DNA of 64,000 nucleotides from Hyphomicrobiales bacterium (GTDB lineage: Bacteria > Pseudomonadota > Alphaproteobacteria > Rhizobiales > Rhizobiaceae). Location: contig UEHQ01000026.1 of assembly GCA_900489925.1 (NCBI GenBank), forward strand, positions 1-64,000, in the 5' to 3' direction. The position numbers and the translations under genes are program-made. Below, one piece after another: positions 10,155-18,282 of this stretch. Numbering within the stretch: position 1 is the first letter of the stretch; every line of letters starts with the position of its first letter. Under the pieces are notes generated by a model that saw only the letters and a program-made list of their open reading frames with translations, did not search any database and had not been told where the DNA came from.

Positions 10155-10910
10155 ATGCTTGAAATCAAGAACCTGCACGCCCGCATTGCCGAAGACGGCA
10201 CCGAGATCATCAAGGGCCTGAACCTCACCGTAAAGGCCGGCGAAGTGGCCGCCATCATGGGGCCGAATGGCTCCGGCAAGTCGACGCTGTCCTACATCCT
10301 GTCCGGTCGCGACGACTACGAAGTCACCGAGGGCGACATTCTCTATAATGGCGAGAGCATTCTCGAACTCGATCCGGCCGAGCGAGCCTCCAAGGGCATC
10401 TTCCTGGCGTTCCAGTATCCGGTCGAAATCCCGGGCGTTGCCACCATGCAGTTCCTCAAGGTGGCAATGAACGAGCAGCGCAAGGCACGCGGCGAAGAAG
10501 AGCTGAAAACGCCCGACTTCATGCGCCTCGTGAAGGAGGCGGCAGCCAAGCTGCAGATCAACACCGAAATGCTCAAGCGCCCGCTCAACGTCGGTTTCTC
10601 CGGCGGCGAGAAGAAGCGCGCCGAAATCCTGCAGATGGCGCTGCTCGAGCCGCAGCTTTGCATCCTCGATGAAACCGATAGCGGTCTCGACATTGATGCG
10701 CTGAAGATCGTTGCCGACGGCGTCAATGCGCTGCGTTCGCCCGATCGTGCCGTGATCGTCATCACCCACTACCAGCGCCTGCTCGACTACATCGTGCCTG
10801 ATACCGTTCACGTGCTCTACAAGGGCCAGGTCATCAAGTCCGGCGACAAGACGCTTGCGCATGAACTGGAAGCCAATGGCTACGCCGACATCATCGGAGC
10901 GGCAGCCTGA
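10155..10910 (+). CDS. sufC: Fe-S cluster assembly ATPase SufC
   Basis: ABC-type ATPase that powers the SufBCD scaffold; it is soluble, not a transporter. The 251 residues contain Walker A GPNGSGKST, the signature SGGEKKRAE and Walker B LCILDETDSGLD, all in the spacing usual for SufC. The start at 10155 (MLEIKNLHARI) matches the family; an in-frame ATG at 10098 would add an unrelated leader. sufD follows after 23 bases, so the two are probably translated from one message. Confidence 0.97.
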   Translation: MLEIKNLHARIAEDGTEIIKGLNLTVKAGEVAAIMGPNGSGKSTLSYILSGRDDYEVTEGDILYNGESILELDPAERASKGIFLAFQYPVEIPGVATMQFLKVAMNEQRKARGEEELKTPDFMRLVKEAAAKLQINTEMLKRPLNVGFSGGEKKRAEILQMALLEPQLCILDETDSGLDIDALKIVADGVNALRSPDRAVIVITHYQRLLDYIVPDTVHVLYKGQVIKSGDKTLAHELEANGYADIIGAAA

Positions 10911-10933
10911 TCGAGGCGGAAAGGACTGGTCGC

Positions 10934-12208
10934 ATGAATATGCAGACGACTAACCGCCAGACCGCCGCCGAAGCGGCGCTCATCGAGGCGTTCAACAACC
11001 AGATCGGCGAACTGCCCGGCGACGGCGCGGTGATCGCGATCCGCGACCGGCTGCTTGACGACATCAAGAAGGCGGGCCTGCCGACTCGTCGTGTTGAGGC
11101 TTGGCACTACACCGATCTCAAGACGCTGCTGCGCGATGTTCCGGCGCAGGCTGGCGATTCCGGTTCCGACGCTCGCGATCCGCTGGTCGAAGGTTCTGAA
11201 GTTCTGGCCGTCATCCAGGGGCTCGCCGATCACAAGGCTCGAGTTGGCGATCTTCAGGTTTCGGCTTATGCCGCGCAGCTGTCGAATGGCACTGCAGCGA
11301 GCAGCCTCGGCGCGCTCGACAAGGACGACGCGGTCGGCCGGATCAACGGCAGCTTCGTGCGCGACGGCTATGTCATCGACGTGCCTGCCGAGACCGCGCT
11401 GGAAGAGCCGCTGGAGATCCAGTTCATTCATGCCGGTGGCCAGGCCCACACGCGGCTTCCTGTTACCTTCGGCGCGAACGTCAAGGCGACCGTGATCGAA
11501 CGTCACCTTTCGGTGACGCCGGATGCGGCGCTTGTGTCTCACGTCAGTGACATCTCCGTCGGGGAAGGCACGGAGCTTACCTGGATCATCGTACAGCAGC
11601 AGGGTGCTGACGACACGCAGCTCGGGCAGATCCGCGTCGACCTCAGCGCTGATGCGACGCTGAAGCTGTTCGTCATCAACGCCGGCGGCAAGCTGGTGCG
11701 CCAGGAACTGCACATCAAGGTTACGGGTGAGGGCGCCGATCTGACGCTTCGCGGCATCAATCTACTCGGCGCAGATACGCATACCGACGTGACGATGGTG
11801 CTCGGCCATAACGTGCCACACACCGGCTCTACGGAAGTGATCCGCAACGTCGTCTTCGATCGTGCCAAGGGCGTGTTCCAGGGCATGATCCGCGTTGCGC
11901 CCGATGCGCAGAAGACCGATGCGAAGATGGCGTGCAACACGCTTCTGATGTCCGACGACGCCGAATTCTCGGTGAAGCCGGAGCTCGAGATTTTCGCCGA
12001 CGACGTACAGTGCGGCCACGGCGCGACGGTTGCCGATATCGATCACAACCATCTCTACTATCTGATGGCTCGCGGCATTCCGGAGAACAAGGCACGCGCC
12101 ATGCTGGTCAACGCCTTCGTCGCCGAAATCGTCGAAGAACTGGAAGATGAAGTGCTGGTTGAGGCGCTGGAAGGCGTCATCTCGACCTGGCTTGAAAAGC
12201 ACGCCTGA
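10934..12208 (+). CDS. sufD: Fe-S cluster assembly protein SufD
   Basis: Paralogue of SufB and the third part of the SufBC2D scaffold, needed for iron entry. The 424-residue protein ends with the SufB/SufD core, including QCGHGATVADIDHNHLYY, where the His corresponds to E. coli SufD H360, and the closing segment GIPENKARAMLVNAF. The start at 10934 (MNMQTTNRQ) has a GGAAAGGA-like site. Nine bases separate its stop from sufS1. Confidence 0.96.
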   Translation: MNMQTTNRQTAAEAALIEAFNNQIGELPGDGAVIAIRDRLLDDIKKAGLPTRRVEAWHYTDLKTLLRDVPAQAGDSGSDARDPLVEGSEVLAVIQGLADHKARVGDLQVSAYAAQLSNGTAASSLGALDKDDAVGRINGSFVRDGYVIDVPAETALEEPLEIQFIHAGGQAHTRLPVTFGANVKATVIERHLSVTPDAALVSHVSDISVGEGTELTWIIVQQQGADDTQLGQIRVDLSADATLKLFVINAGGKLVRQELHIKVTGEGADLTLRGINLLGADTHTDVTMVLGHNVPHTGSTEVIRNVVFDRAKGVFQGMIRVAPDAQKTDAKMACNTLLMSDDAEFSVKPELEIFADDVQCGHGATVADIDHNHLYYLMARGIPENKARAMLVNAFVAEIVEELEDEVLVEALEGVISTWLEKHA

Positions 12209-12217
12209 TCGGACCTG

Positions 12218-13462
12218 ATGATGGACAAGATAGTTCCAGCCACCGCTTATGACGTCGAAGCCATTCGCAAGGATTTTCCGATCCTTGCGCGTGAGGTCTA
12301 TGGCAAGCCGCTGGTCTATCTCGATAATGGCGCATCGGCCCAGAAGCCGCAGGTCGTCATCGACGCCATCAGCCATGCCTATTCCAGCGAATATGCCAAT
12401 GTGCATCGCGGGCTGCACTTCCTGTCGAATGCCGCGACGGAAGCCTACGAGGCAGCGCGCGAAAAGGTGCGCCGCTTCCTGAATGCGCCTTCGGTTGATG
12501 ACATCGTTTTCACCAAGTCTTCGACCGAGGCGATCAACACGGTTGCCTATGGCTGGGGCATGCCGAATATCGGCGAGGGCGATGAGATCGTCATCTCGAT
12601 CATGGAGCATCACTCCAACATCGTGCCGTGGCATTTCATCCGCGAGCGGCAGGGCGCCAAGCTGGTCTGGGTTCCGGTTGACGATGAGGGCGCGTTCCAC
12701 ATCGAGGAATTCGAAAAGAGCCTCACCGAGCGCACCAAGCTCGTTGCAATCACGCATATGTCGAATGCGCTGGGTACGGTCGTTCCGGTGAAAGAGATTT
12801 GCCGGATCGCGCATGAGCGCGGCATTCCTGTCTTGGTCGATGGTTCGCAGGGCGCGGTGCACATGCCTGTCGACGTGCAGGATATAGATTGCGACTGGTA
12901 CGTGATGACCGGCCACAAGCTCTACGGTCCTTCGGGGATCGGCGTGCTCTACGGCAAGAAGGATCGGTTGAAGGCGATGCGGCCGTTCCAGGGCGGCGGC
13001 GAGATGATCTTCGAGGTCACCGAGGATGCCGTCACCTACAACGATCCGCCGCATCGCTTCGAGGCCGGCACGCCGCCGATCGTGCAAGCGATCGGGCTTG
13101 GCTATGCGCTCGACTACATGAATAAGGTCGGCCGCGAGGCGATCGCGCGGCATGAGGCGGATCTCGCAGCCTATGCGGCCGAGCGGCTGCGTGACATCAA
13201 TTCGTTGCGTGTCATCGGCACGGCGCCAGGCAAGGGCGGGATCTTTTCGTTCGAGCTCGAGGGGCTCCACGCCCACGACGTCTCGACCGTGATCGACCGG
13301 CGTGGCGTCGCGGTTCGCGCCGGTACGCATTGCGCGATGCCGCTCTTGAAACGCTTCGGCGTCACCTCCACATGCCGGGCGTCCTTCGGCATGTACAATA
13401 CACGCGCCGAGGTCGATGCCCTGGCCGATGCGCTGGAATATGCGCGCAAGTTTTTTGCTTAA
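12218..13462 (+). CDS. sufS: Cysteine desulfurase SufS (group II)
   Basis: Sulfur donor for the Suf machinery. The 414-residue protein carries the PLP-lysine motif TGHKLYGPSGIGVLYG and the short group II active-site loop RAGTHCAMPL. Group II enzymes normally need a sulfur acceptor such as SufE; no sufE is present in this operon. Two adjacent ATGs (12218 and 12221) are possible starts. This is the sufS1 position in Agrobacterium nomenclature. The next gene begins 12 bases after the stop, with an AAGGAG site that overlaps the stop codon. Confidence 0.95.
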   Translation: MMDKIVPATAYDVEAIRKDFPILAREVYGKPLVYLDNGASAQKPQVVIDAISHAYSSEYANVHRGLHFLSNAATEAYEAAREKVRRFLNAPSVDDIVFTKSSTEAINTVAYGWGMPNIGEGDEIVISIMEHHSNIVPWHFIRERQGAKLVWVPVDDEGAFHIEEFEKSLTERTKLVAITHMSNALGTVVPVKEICRIAHERGIPVLVDGSQGAVHMPVDVQDIDCDWYVMTGHKLYGPSGIGVLYGKKDRLKAMRPFQGGGEMIFEVTEDAVTYNDPPHRFEAGTPPIVQAIGLGYALDYMNKVGREAIARHEADLAAYAAERLRDINSLRVIGTAPGKGGIFSFELEGLHAHDVSTVIDRRGVAVRAGTHCAMPLLKRFGVTSTCRASFGMYNTRAEVDALADALEYARKFFA

Positions 13463-13473
13463 GGAGTGTCCGC

Positions 13474-13854
13474 ATGAGCCTGGACGAAAGCGAACAGAAG
13501 ATCGACGTGCGCGAAGGCATCGTGCATTCCAGCATCCCTGCCGATGAGTTGGCGCGCCTCAGCGACGACGTCATCATGGCGCTGAAAACGGTCTATGACC
13601 CGGAAATTCCGGCCGACATCTTCGAGCTCGGGCTGATCTACAAGATCGACATCGAAGACGACCGCATGGTGAAGATCATGATGACGTTGACCGCGCCTGG
13701 CTGCCCTGTTGCCGGCGAGATGCCGGGCTGGGTCGAAAACGCCGTCGGTTCGGTCGAGGGTGTGTCGGGCGTCGAGGTCGAGATGACCTTCGATCCGCCG
13801 TGGACGCCGGACCGCATGTCCGAAGAGGCGCAGGTGGCGGTCGGCTGGTATTGA
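13474..13854 (+). CDS. sufT: SUF system assembly factor, MIP18/DUF59 family (SufT-like)
   Basis: A 126-residue cytoplasmic protein with a DUF59 (MIP18/PaaD-like) domain: VYDPEIPADIFELGLIYKI followed by MTLTAPGCPVAGEMPGW, with the conserved reactive Cys in APGCP. Relatives help maturation or delivery of Fe-S clusters. The last 15 residues (FDPPWTPDRMSEEAQ) are typical of the group. In Agrobacterium the gene at this place is called sufX. AAGGAG at 13461 fixes the start at 13474; a 144-residue-longer frame reaching into sufS is only overlap. Confidence 0.92.
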   Translation: MSLDESEQKIDVREGIVHSSIPADELARLSDDVIMALKTVYDPEIPADIFELGLIYKIDIEDDRMVKIMMTLTAPGCPVAGEMPGWVENAVGSVEGVSGVEVEMTFDPPWTPDRMSEEAQVAVGWY

Positions 13855-13930
13855 AGCCTTAAGCCGCCCGCTTTACATTAGAACTCGAAGCGCCGGATCT
13901 TGACCCCGGTTGCGGAAGGAGAATGAGCCG

Positions 13931-14323
13931 ATGGGCTTTGCAGTGATGAGCATGACGGAAGGTGCTGCGGCACGCGTGAAGGCGATCGTCGAAAACTCCG
14001 GGCCGGACGCCAAGGGTATTCGCGTTGGCATCAAGAAGGGCGGCTGCGCGGGGATGGAATATACCATCGACCTCGTGACCGAAGCCAATCCCAAGGACGA
14101 CCTGATCGAGCGCGACGGCGCCAAGGTCTGGGTCGAACCCTCCGCTGTCCTCTACCTGCTAGGTACCGAAATGGGCTTTGAGCAGACGACGTTACGCTCC
14201 GGTTTCACCTTCACCAATCCTAACCAGACATCCGCCTGCGGCTGCGGCGAATCCGTAGAGCTCAAGCCGGCCGACTTGGCAGCGCTTGCCGCGCGTGGCG
14301 ATGCCGTGGTGCCGGCGCACTGA
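13931..14323 (+). CDS. sufA: A-type Fe-S carrier SufA
   Basis: A-type cluster carrier that moves clusters from SufBCD to target enzymes. The 130-residue protein has the three conserved cysteines: GGCAGMEY near residue 41 and SACGCGE near residues 105-107. The start at 13931 (MGFAVMSMTE) follows AAGGAGA. It is the last gene of the operon; a strong terminator begins 28 bases after its stop. Confidence 0.95.
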   Translation: MGFAVMSMTEGAAARVKAIVENSGPDAKGIRVGIKKGGCAGMEYTIDLVTEANPKDDLIERDGAKVWVEPSAVLYLLGTEMGFEQTTLRSGFTFTNPNQTSACGCGESVELKPADLAALAARGDAVVPAH

Positions 14324-14351
14324 TTGTCACATCTGCCGGGATTTTGTTACA

Positions 14352-14376
14352 GGCCGCCGTTTCCGGCGGCCTTTTT
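14352..14376 (+). terminator. Terminator of the suf operon
   Basis: An 8-bp GC-rich stem GGCCGCCG / CGGCGGCC with a TTTC loop, followed by TTTTT. It is the strongest terminator-like hairpin in this region and closes the seven-gene operon. Confidence 0.92.
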
Positions 14377-14454
14377 CGTTGCGGCGGTTCGCCAGGCGGG
14401 TAGAGAGCTTGTAAGAGCCGCGGATGACGCCGGCGATAAGGAATCAATTGAAGA

Positions 14455-15072
14455 ATGCTACTGCTGTTCCTGAAAGGCGCTCTGCTGGGTGTCATCATCA
14501 CGGCGCCACTCGGGCCTATTGGAATGCTGTGCATCAACCGGACGCTGGAGCATGGCTTTCTGGCCGGGTTTTCCTGCGGACTGGGAACGGCGGTCGGAGA
14601 TGCCAGCTATGCGCTTGTTGCCGTTACCGGGATCGCGGTCTTCGCCGAGACCATGTCGGTGGCAACGCTGCCGCTCGCGATTGGGGGCGGGGTGCTGCTG
14701 CTCTGGCTTGGCTATCGTGGCTTGACCCATGATCCGGTGCGGGCGGCCGACGTGCGCACCGGCGGGCTCATGGGTACGACTCTCGCGACGTTTCTGCTGA
14801 CGATCTCCAACCCCGCGACCATTCTCTCATTCGGTGCACTGTTTGCCGGCTTCGGGCTTACGGAAGAGACGCGGCGCTTCAGCTCCGCCGTGATCGTTGG
14901 CGGCGTGTTTTTGGGGTCGCTTGCCTGGTGGTTGTTCCTGAGCGGTACCGTCAATCTGGCGAGAAACAAGCTGCCACGAGATTTCACGGCGAAGGTCGTT
15001 CGGGGCACGAGCTATCTACTGATCGGCTTCGGCGTTCTGGCGCTGTGTTCGGCGGCGTATTCGCTGCTTTAG
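14455..15072 (+). CDS. LysE/RhtB family amino acid exporter
   Basis: A 205-residue inner-membrane protein with about six hydrophobic helices. The first helix contains the family pattern APLGPIGMLCINRTLEHGF (residues ~17-35), and ISNPATILSFGALFAGFG in the middle is the second hallmark. Family members export amino acids or small basic metabolites; substrate unknown. An AAGAATG context gives a weak ribosome site. It ends nine bases before the convergent stop of the carrier-protein gene. Confidence 0.85.
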   Translation: MLLLFLKGALLGVIITAPLGPIGMLCINRTLEHGFLAGFSCGLGTAVGDASYALVAVTGIAVFAETMSVATLPLAIGGGVLLLWLGYRGLTHDPVRAADVRTGGLMGTTLATFLLTISNPATILSFGALFAGFGLTEETRRFSSAVIVGGVFLGSLAWWLFLSGTVNLARNKLPRDFTAKVVRGTSYLLIGFGVLALCSAAYSLL

Positions 15073-15081
15073 GACCGGTGG

Positions 15082-15429
15082 TCACGCAAAGCCGATGGAC
15101 AGCATCGTATCTGCGATGGACTCCTGCAACGCGCCCGCGAGGACGAGTGTTCCGAAAGCGACGATCTTTTGCAGGTGTCCAAGGGCTGCCTCGGCGCTTC
15201 TCAACTGGCGGATGTTGAGTTCGATCGCGGCAATCGTTTCAAATGTCGGCTTCTTCAGCAATTCATCCGGGAATTCGACTTCAAAGACTTCCTCCAGCCG
15301 CATCATGAGCTGAACGCAGGCAAACGAGGTAAGGCCGACATCGAAGAGATTTTGCGTCGTTGAGATCCCATCTGCGTCGACCGCGAGTTTTGCATGGCTC
15401 GCGAGAGCTTTGCGAATGTTCTTCTCCAT
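15082..15429 (-). CDS. Stand-alone acyl/aminoacyl carrier-like protein
   Basis: A 115-residue protein whose first ~78 residues form an acyl-carrier fold: the phosphopantetheine serine lies in FDVGLTSFACVQLMM (residue ~35), then EEVFEVEFPDELL. The GLTS variant of the usual DSL motif resembles the aminoacyl carrier proteins described with synthetase-like ligases in Bradyrhizobium and Agrobacterium. No ligase, ketosynthase or acyl-CoA dehydrogenase is nearby. The last ~37 residues are an unusual, partly hydrophobic tail (QKIVAFGTLVLAGALQESI), longer than normal carriers. Function and partner unknown. Confidence 0.75.
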   Translation of the reverse strand: MEKNIRKALASHAKLAVDADGISTTQNLFDVGLTSFACVQLMMRLEEVFEVEFPDELLKKPTFETIAAIELNIRQLRSAEAALGHLQKIVAFGTLVLAGALQESIADTMLSIGFA

Positions 15430-15562
15430 GTGCTTTACCTCTTGATCAGCCAGTCTACTGTGAAACTACACATCCAAAGCGCAGCCTAAGACTTACCTGG
15501 AAGTTCGTCTATGCGCGTTGTGCATTTGTAAGGCGGCTAGCACTCGGCAATTCGGCTTAGGC

Positions 15563-15883
15563 TCAATCCCGCTTGATACTCATCAGTACATCCCAAAGGT
15601 CTGCGCCGGTCTCGAAGACGACGGCATTTGCCTTGTAGCTCTGCTCAGCTTCCACTAGGTCCGTGAGGTCAGAGGCGGGATCCGCATCGGTTGAAATTGG
15701 GCTTACGGCAGCTTGAACGCCGCCGGAGCCGGTTGTCTGCAGGCTGGCATTCAGGCGTGAGTAACCCGGCGTGCTGCTGTTTGCGACATTGCTGGCTGCA
15801 ACAGAAACCCTCGTGGTCTGGGCCAGCATTCCCGACAAAGCCGTATTCATGACGCCCGATATACTCACCGACAGTCTCCTCAT
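15563..15883 (-). CDS. Miniature flagellar rod/hook-like protein
   Basis: A 106-residue protein combining the N-terminal flagellar rod motif (MNTALSGMLAQTTRVSVAA then SNVANSSTPGYSR) with the C-terminal rod/hook motif (DLVEAEQSYKANAVVFETG ending LWDVLMSIKR). These two ends pair as a coiled coil in FlgB/C/F/G/E proteins; the central domain is almost absent here. No other flagellar gene is in the window. The start could also be the later ATG at residue 12. It may be an FlgC-derived accessory or a relic; role unknown. Confidence 0.7.
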   Translation of the reverse strand: MRRLSVSISGVMNTALSGMLAQTTRVSVAASNVANSSTPGYSRLNASLQTTGSGGVQAAVSPISTDADPASDLTDLVEAEQSYKANAVVFETGADLWDVLMSIKRD

Positions 15884-16192
15884 ATGTGATTGACGATTTT
15901 TAACAGCAAGCCATTAGAGAAAGCTGAAAGCAGGTCCTTGCCAAAGAATTAAGCGGGACCGATAGGCGGGCAGTTTGTGTCGTAGTGGCACGCTTCGCGG
16001 ACTGGAGCAGCATGGACGCACAAGGCATGCTGAAAGCGCCTTTCGGTGGACTGCCGCGGGCCTCTTTTCTTCTGGCGGGTGGGCGATGGCCCCGACGCCG
16101 TGATGGTCCGTATTTGATTGTAAGTTGATCCAGACGGTTCATAGTGAGGCACCCGAAAGACCGGGAAGATCTGTATGGAAGGAGCGAAGGGC
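15884..16192. other. Intergenic region without recognisable gene
   Basis: About 310 bases between the divergent rod-like gene and the methyltransferase. It presumably holds both promoters. I see no conserved reading frame, RNA or strong hairpin. Confidence 0.5.
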
Positions 16193-17038
16193 ATGCCTGG
16201 GAACTTCGATGCGATCCGCGATCAGCAGCGTGACACATGGGACCGCTTTTCCGCCGGCTGGAAGAAATGGGACGAACTGGTTCTCGGTTGGCTGGCGCCG
16301 TTTGGTGATGCGATGCTAAGGCTCGAGAAATTGCGCGAGGATTCGCACGTGCTCGACGTAGCCGCCGGTACTGGCGAACCGGGGCTTACCGCAGCGGCGA
16401 TGGTGCCGCGTGGAAAAGTGACGGTGACCGATCTCTCCGAGCGCATGCTGTCGGTGGCGGCCGAGAATGCCACGCGCCGCGGCCTGACGAATTTCGAGAC
16501 CAAGGTCTGCGATGCCGGTGCGCTGCCTTTCGCCGATGCCTCCTTCGACACCGTCCTGTGCCGCTTCGGCTTCATGTTCTTTCCCGATGTCGCACTTGCT
16601 GCCCGGGAATTCGCACGCGTGGCGAAGCCTGGCGCGCGTGTTTGCGCAGCCGTCTGGAGTGGGCCTGACAAGAACCCCTGGGCAACGACGATCATGTCGA
16701 CGATCGCGCGGCACGTGGACATGCCGACGCCGCCCCCGGGATCACCGGGGCTCTTCCGTTGCGCTCAGGCAGGCATGATGCGCCATGCCTTCGAAGAGGC
16801 TGGCCTGAAGGATCTGCGCGAAGAGGACGTTTCCTCCATGATGACCCACGCGTCGCCGGAGACATACTGGGATTTCATGACCGACATCGCCGCACCCGTC
16901 GTGGCGGGACTCGCGAAGGCTGACGCCGCAACGCAAGCGAAGATCCGCGACGAGGTACTGTCTCTGGCACGGCAGGCGACGCAGGACGGAAAAGTTCGAC
17001 TTCGTTCGACCGCGACCGTCGTCGTTGGTACGCGATAG
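16193..17038 (+). CDS. Class I SAM-dependent methyltransferase
   Basis: A 281-residue cytoplasmic methyltransferase of the UbiE/Methyltransf_11 type. Motif I is VLDVAAGTGEPGL (residues ~54-66), motif II includes VTDLSERML, and DTVLCRFGFMFFPD matches the post-II region. The substrate is not deducible. ATG 16193 follows AAGGAG by 10 bases; an ATG at 16175 precedes that site and is less likely. It converges with the AraC-type regulator; the 139-base gap between them shows no clear terminator. Confidence 0.85.
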   Translation: MPGNFDAIRDQQRDTWDRFSAGWKKWDELVLGWLAPFGDAMLRLEKLREDSHVLDVAAGTGEPGLTAAAMVPRGKVTVTDLSERMLSVAAENATRRGLTNFETKVCDAGALPFADASFDTVLCRFGFMFFPDVALAAREFARVAKPGARVCAAVWSGPDKNPWATTIMSTIARHVDMPTPPPGSPGLFRCAQAGMMRHAFEEAGLKDLREEDVSSMMTHASPETYWDFMTDIAAPVVAGLAKADAATQAKIRDEVLSLARQATQDGKVRLRSTATVVVGTR

Positions 17039-17177
17039 CGCGGCAGAGGGACGTGGACGATTGGGCCGTTGTCAGAACAAGAGGTCACGGTTCGGACGAC
17101 TATGAAAGCTCTCAGAAACGGCAACATGATCGCCAAGGCTGTCGCGCGGTTGCAATTCAGCCGCTGCTGCAAAGCAG

Positions 17178-18158
17178 TCAGGGCTCTGAAGAGGCATCGG
17201 TGAGTTCGTTTGCAAGGGACTCTCTCGAGCCGTCGCCATTCGACGCGAGCAGAGATGAACGATATGCGGTCGGTGAGCTGCCCTTGATGCGTTTGAATGC
17301 GTTGCTGAATGCGCTCTCGGAGGTGTAGCCAAGCGACCGGGCGACGGAGGCCACAGCTGTCCGCTCTTCTCGCAGGGCGCGCTGGGCAAGGTGCATTCGC
17401 CATTCGGTCAGGTAGGTTAGCGGCGCGACGCCCGCGACCGCCCTGAAATGAGACGCGAAGGACGTCCGCGACATCGCGCATGATTTTGCGAGGTCTTCCA
17501 GGTGCCAGGCCCGAGCAGGATCGCCATGCATCAGGCGGAGCGCCGGCGCGACGCGAGGATCAGCCAAGGCGCGCAACCAGCCAGCTGGCATCAGGCTCGA
17601 TGTGTTAAGATGCGAGCGCAGGATCTCGATGAAGAGCAGCTGCGTCAACTGCGCCGAGGCAAGCTGCGCGCCCGGCTGCCCGACATCCCGTTCCTCGATG
17701 AGCCGATCGAGAAGCCAACGGAAGACGGTTGCTTGCGGCGATGCCGCCCGCGTGTGGATCCATGTGGGCAATATGTCCGCCAACAGTCCGCCACGCGTCG
17801 GATCGAGCATCACATGGCCGCCGATATGCGCGAAGTCGCTGCCGTCGCCAAGCGTTGCCATCGTCCTGCCCTTGCCGGAAAACAGCTCCATGGCGTCGAC
17901 AGCTTCAACGCTCGGGTCGCTGGCAAGGACGAAGCTCCGCCGTTTCGCCAGGAGGCCGACGTCGCCGGTTTCGAAGTGGATCGGCTGGGCCTCGCCCTCG
18001 ACCGTTGCCCAGCAACTGCCTTTCACCACGGCAAAGAACTTGATCTTGTCTCGTCCGGGAAAGCGGATCGCCCAGGGGCCGCCAGCGGTGAAACCGCCGG
18101 TAACGACTGCCTCGGCGTTGGTGAGTTTGAGGACGTCGGAAAAGGGATCAACGGGCAT
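17178..18158 (-). CDS. AraC-family regulator with cupin sensor domain
   Basis: A 326-residue transcription factor. The N-terminal ~190 residues form the cupin_6 domain typical of AraC regulators that begin DPFSDVLKLTNAE. The C-terminal ~100 residues hold two HTH units, including SCAMSRTSFASHFRAVAG and ERTAVASVARSLGYTSESA then FSNAFKRIKGSSPTAYR. I prefer the ATG at 18158, where family members start, over the ATG at 18197; neither has a strong ribosome site. It is divergent from the SDR gene, which it probably controls. Confidence 0.9.
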   Translation of the reverse strand: MPVDPFSDVLKLTNAEAVVTGGFTAGGPWAIRFPGRDKIKFFAVVKGSCWATVEGEAQPIHFETGDVGLLAKRRSFVLASDPSVEAVDAMELFSGKGRTMATLGDGSDFAHIGGHVMLDPTRGGLLADILPTWIHTRAASPQATVFRWLLDRLIEERDVGQPGAQLASAQLTQLLFIEILRSHLNTSSLMPAGWLRALADPRVAPALRLMHGDPARAWHLEDLAKSCAMSRTSFASHFRAVAGVAPLTYLTEWRMHLAQRALREERTAVASVARSLGYTSESAFSNAFKRIKGSSPTAYRSSLLASNGDGSRESLANELTDASSEP

Positions 18159-18240
18159 TTCCGTACTATCACGCAAGTTATGCGTATTTTCAAGCATTCA
18201 CAGTACAGGTGCGGATGCCTACCTTCCGGTCAACAAGACA

Positions 18241-18260
18241 GGCCGCAGCAAAATGCGGCC
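18241..18260 (+). promoter_or_regulatory. Hairpin in the SDR gene leader
   Basis: Perfect 7-bp inverted repeat GGCCGCA / TGCGGCC with a GCAAAA loop, 23 bases before the SDR start codon. It may be an operator or an mRNA leader structure. No T-run follows, so it is not a normal terminator. Confidence 0.4.
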
Positions 18261-18282
18261 AAATTCAACTATGAGGCATGAC

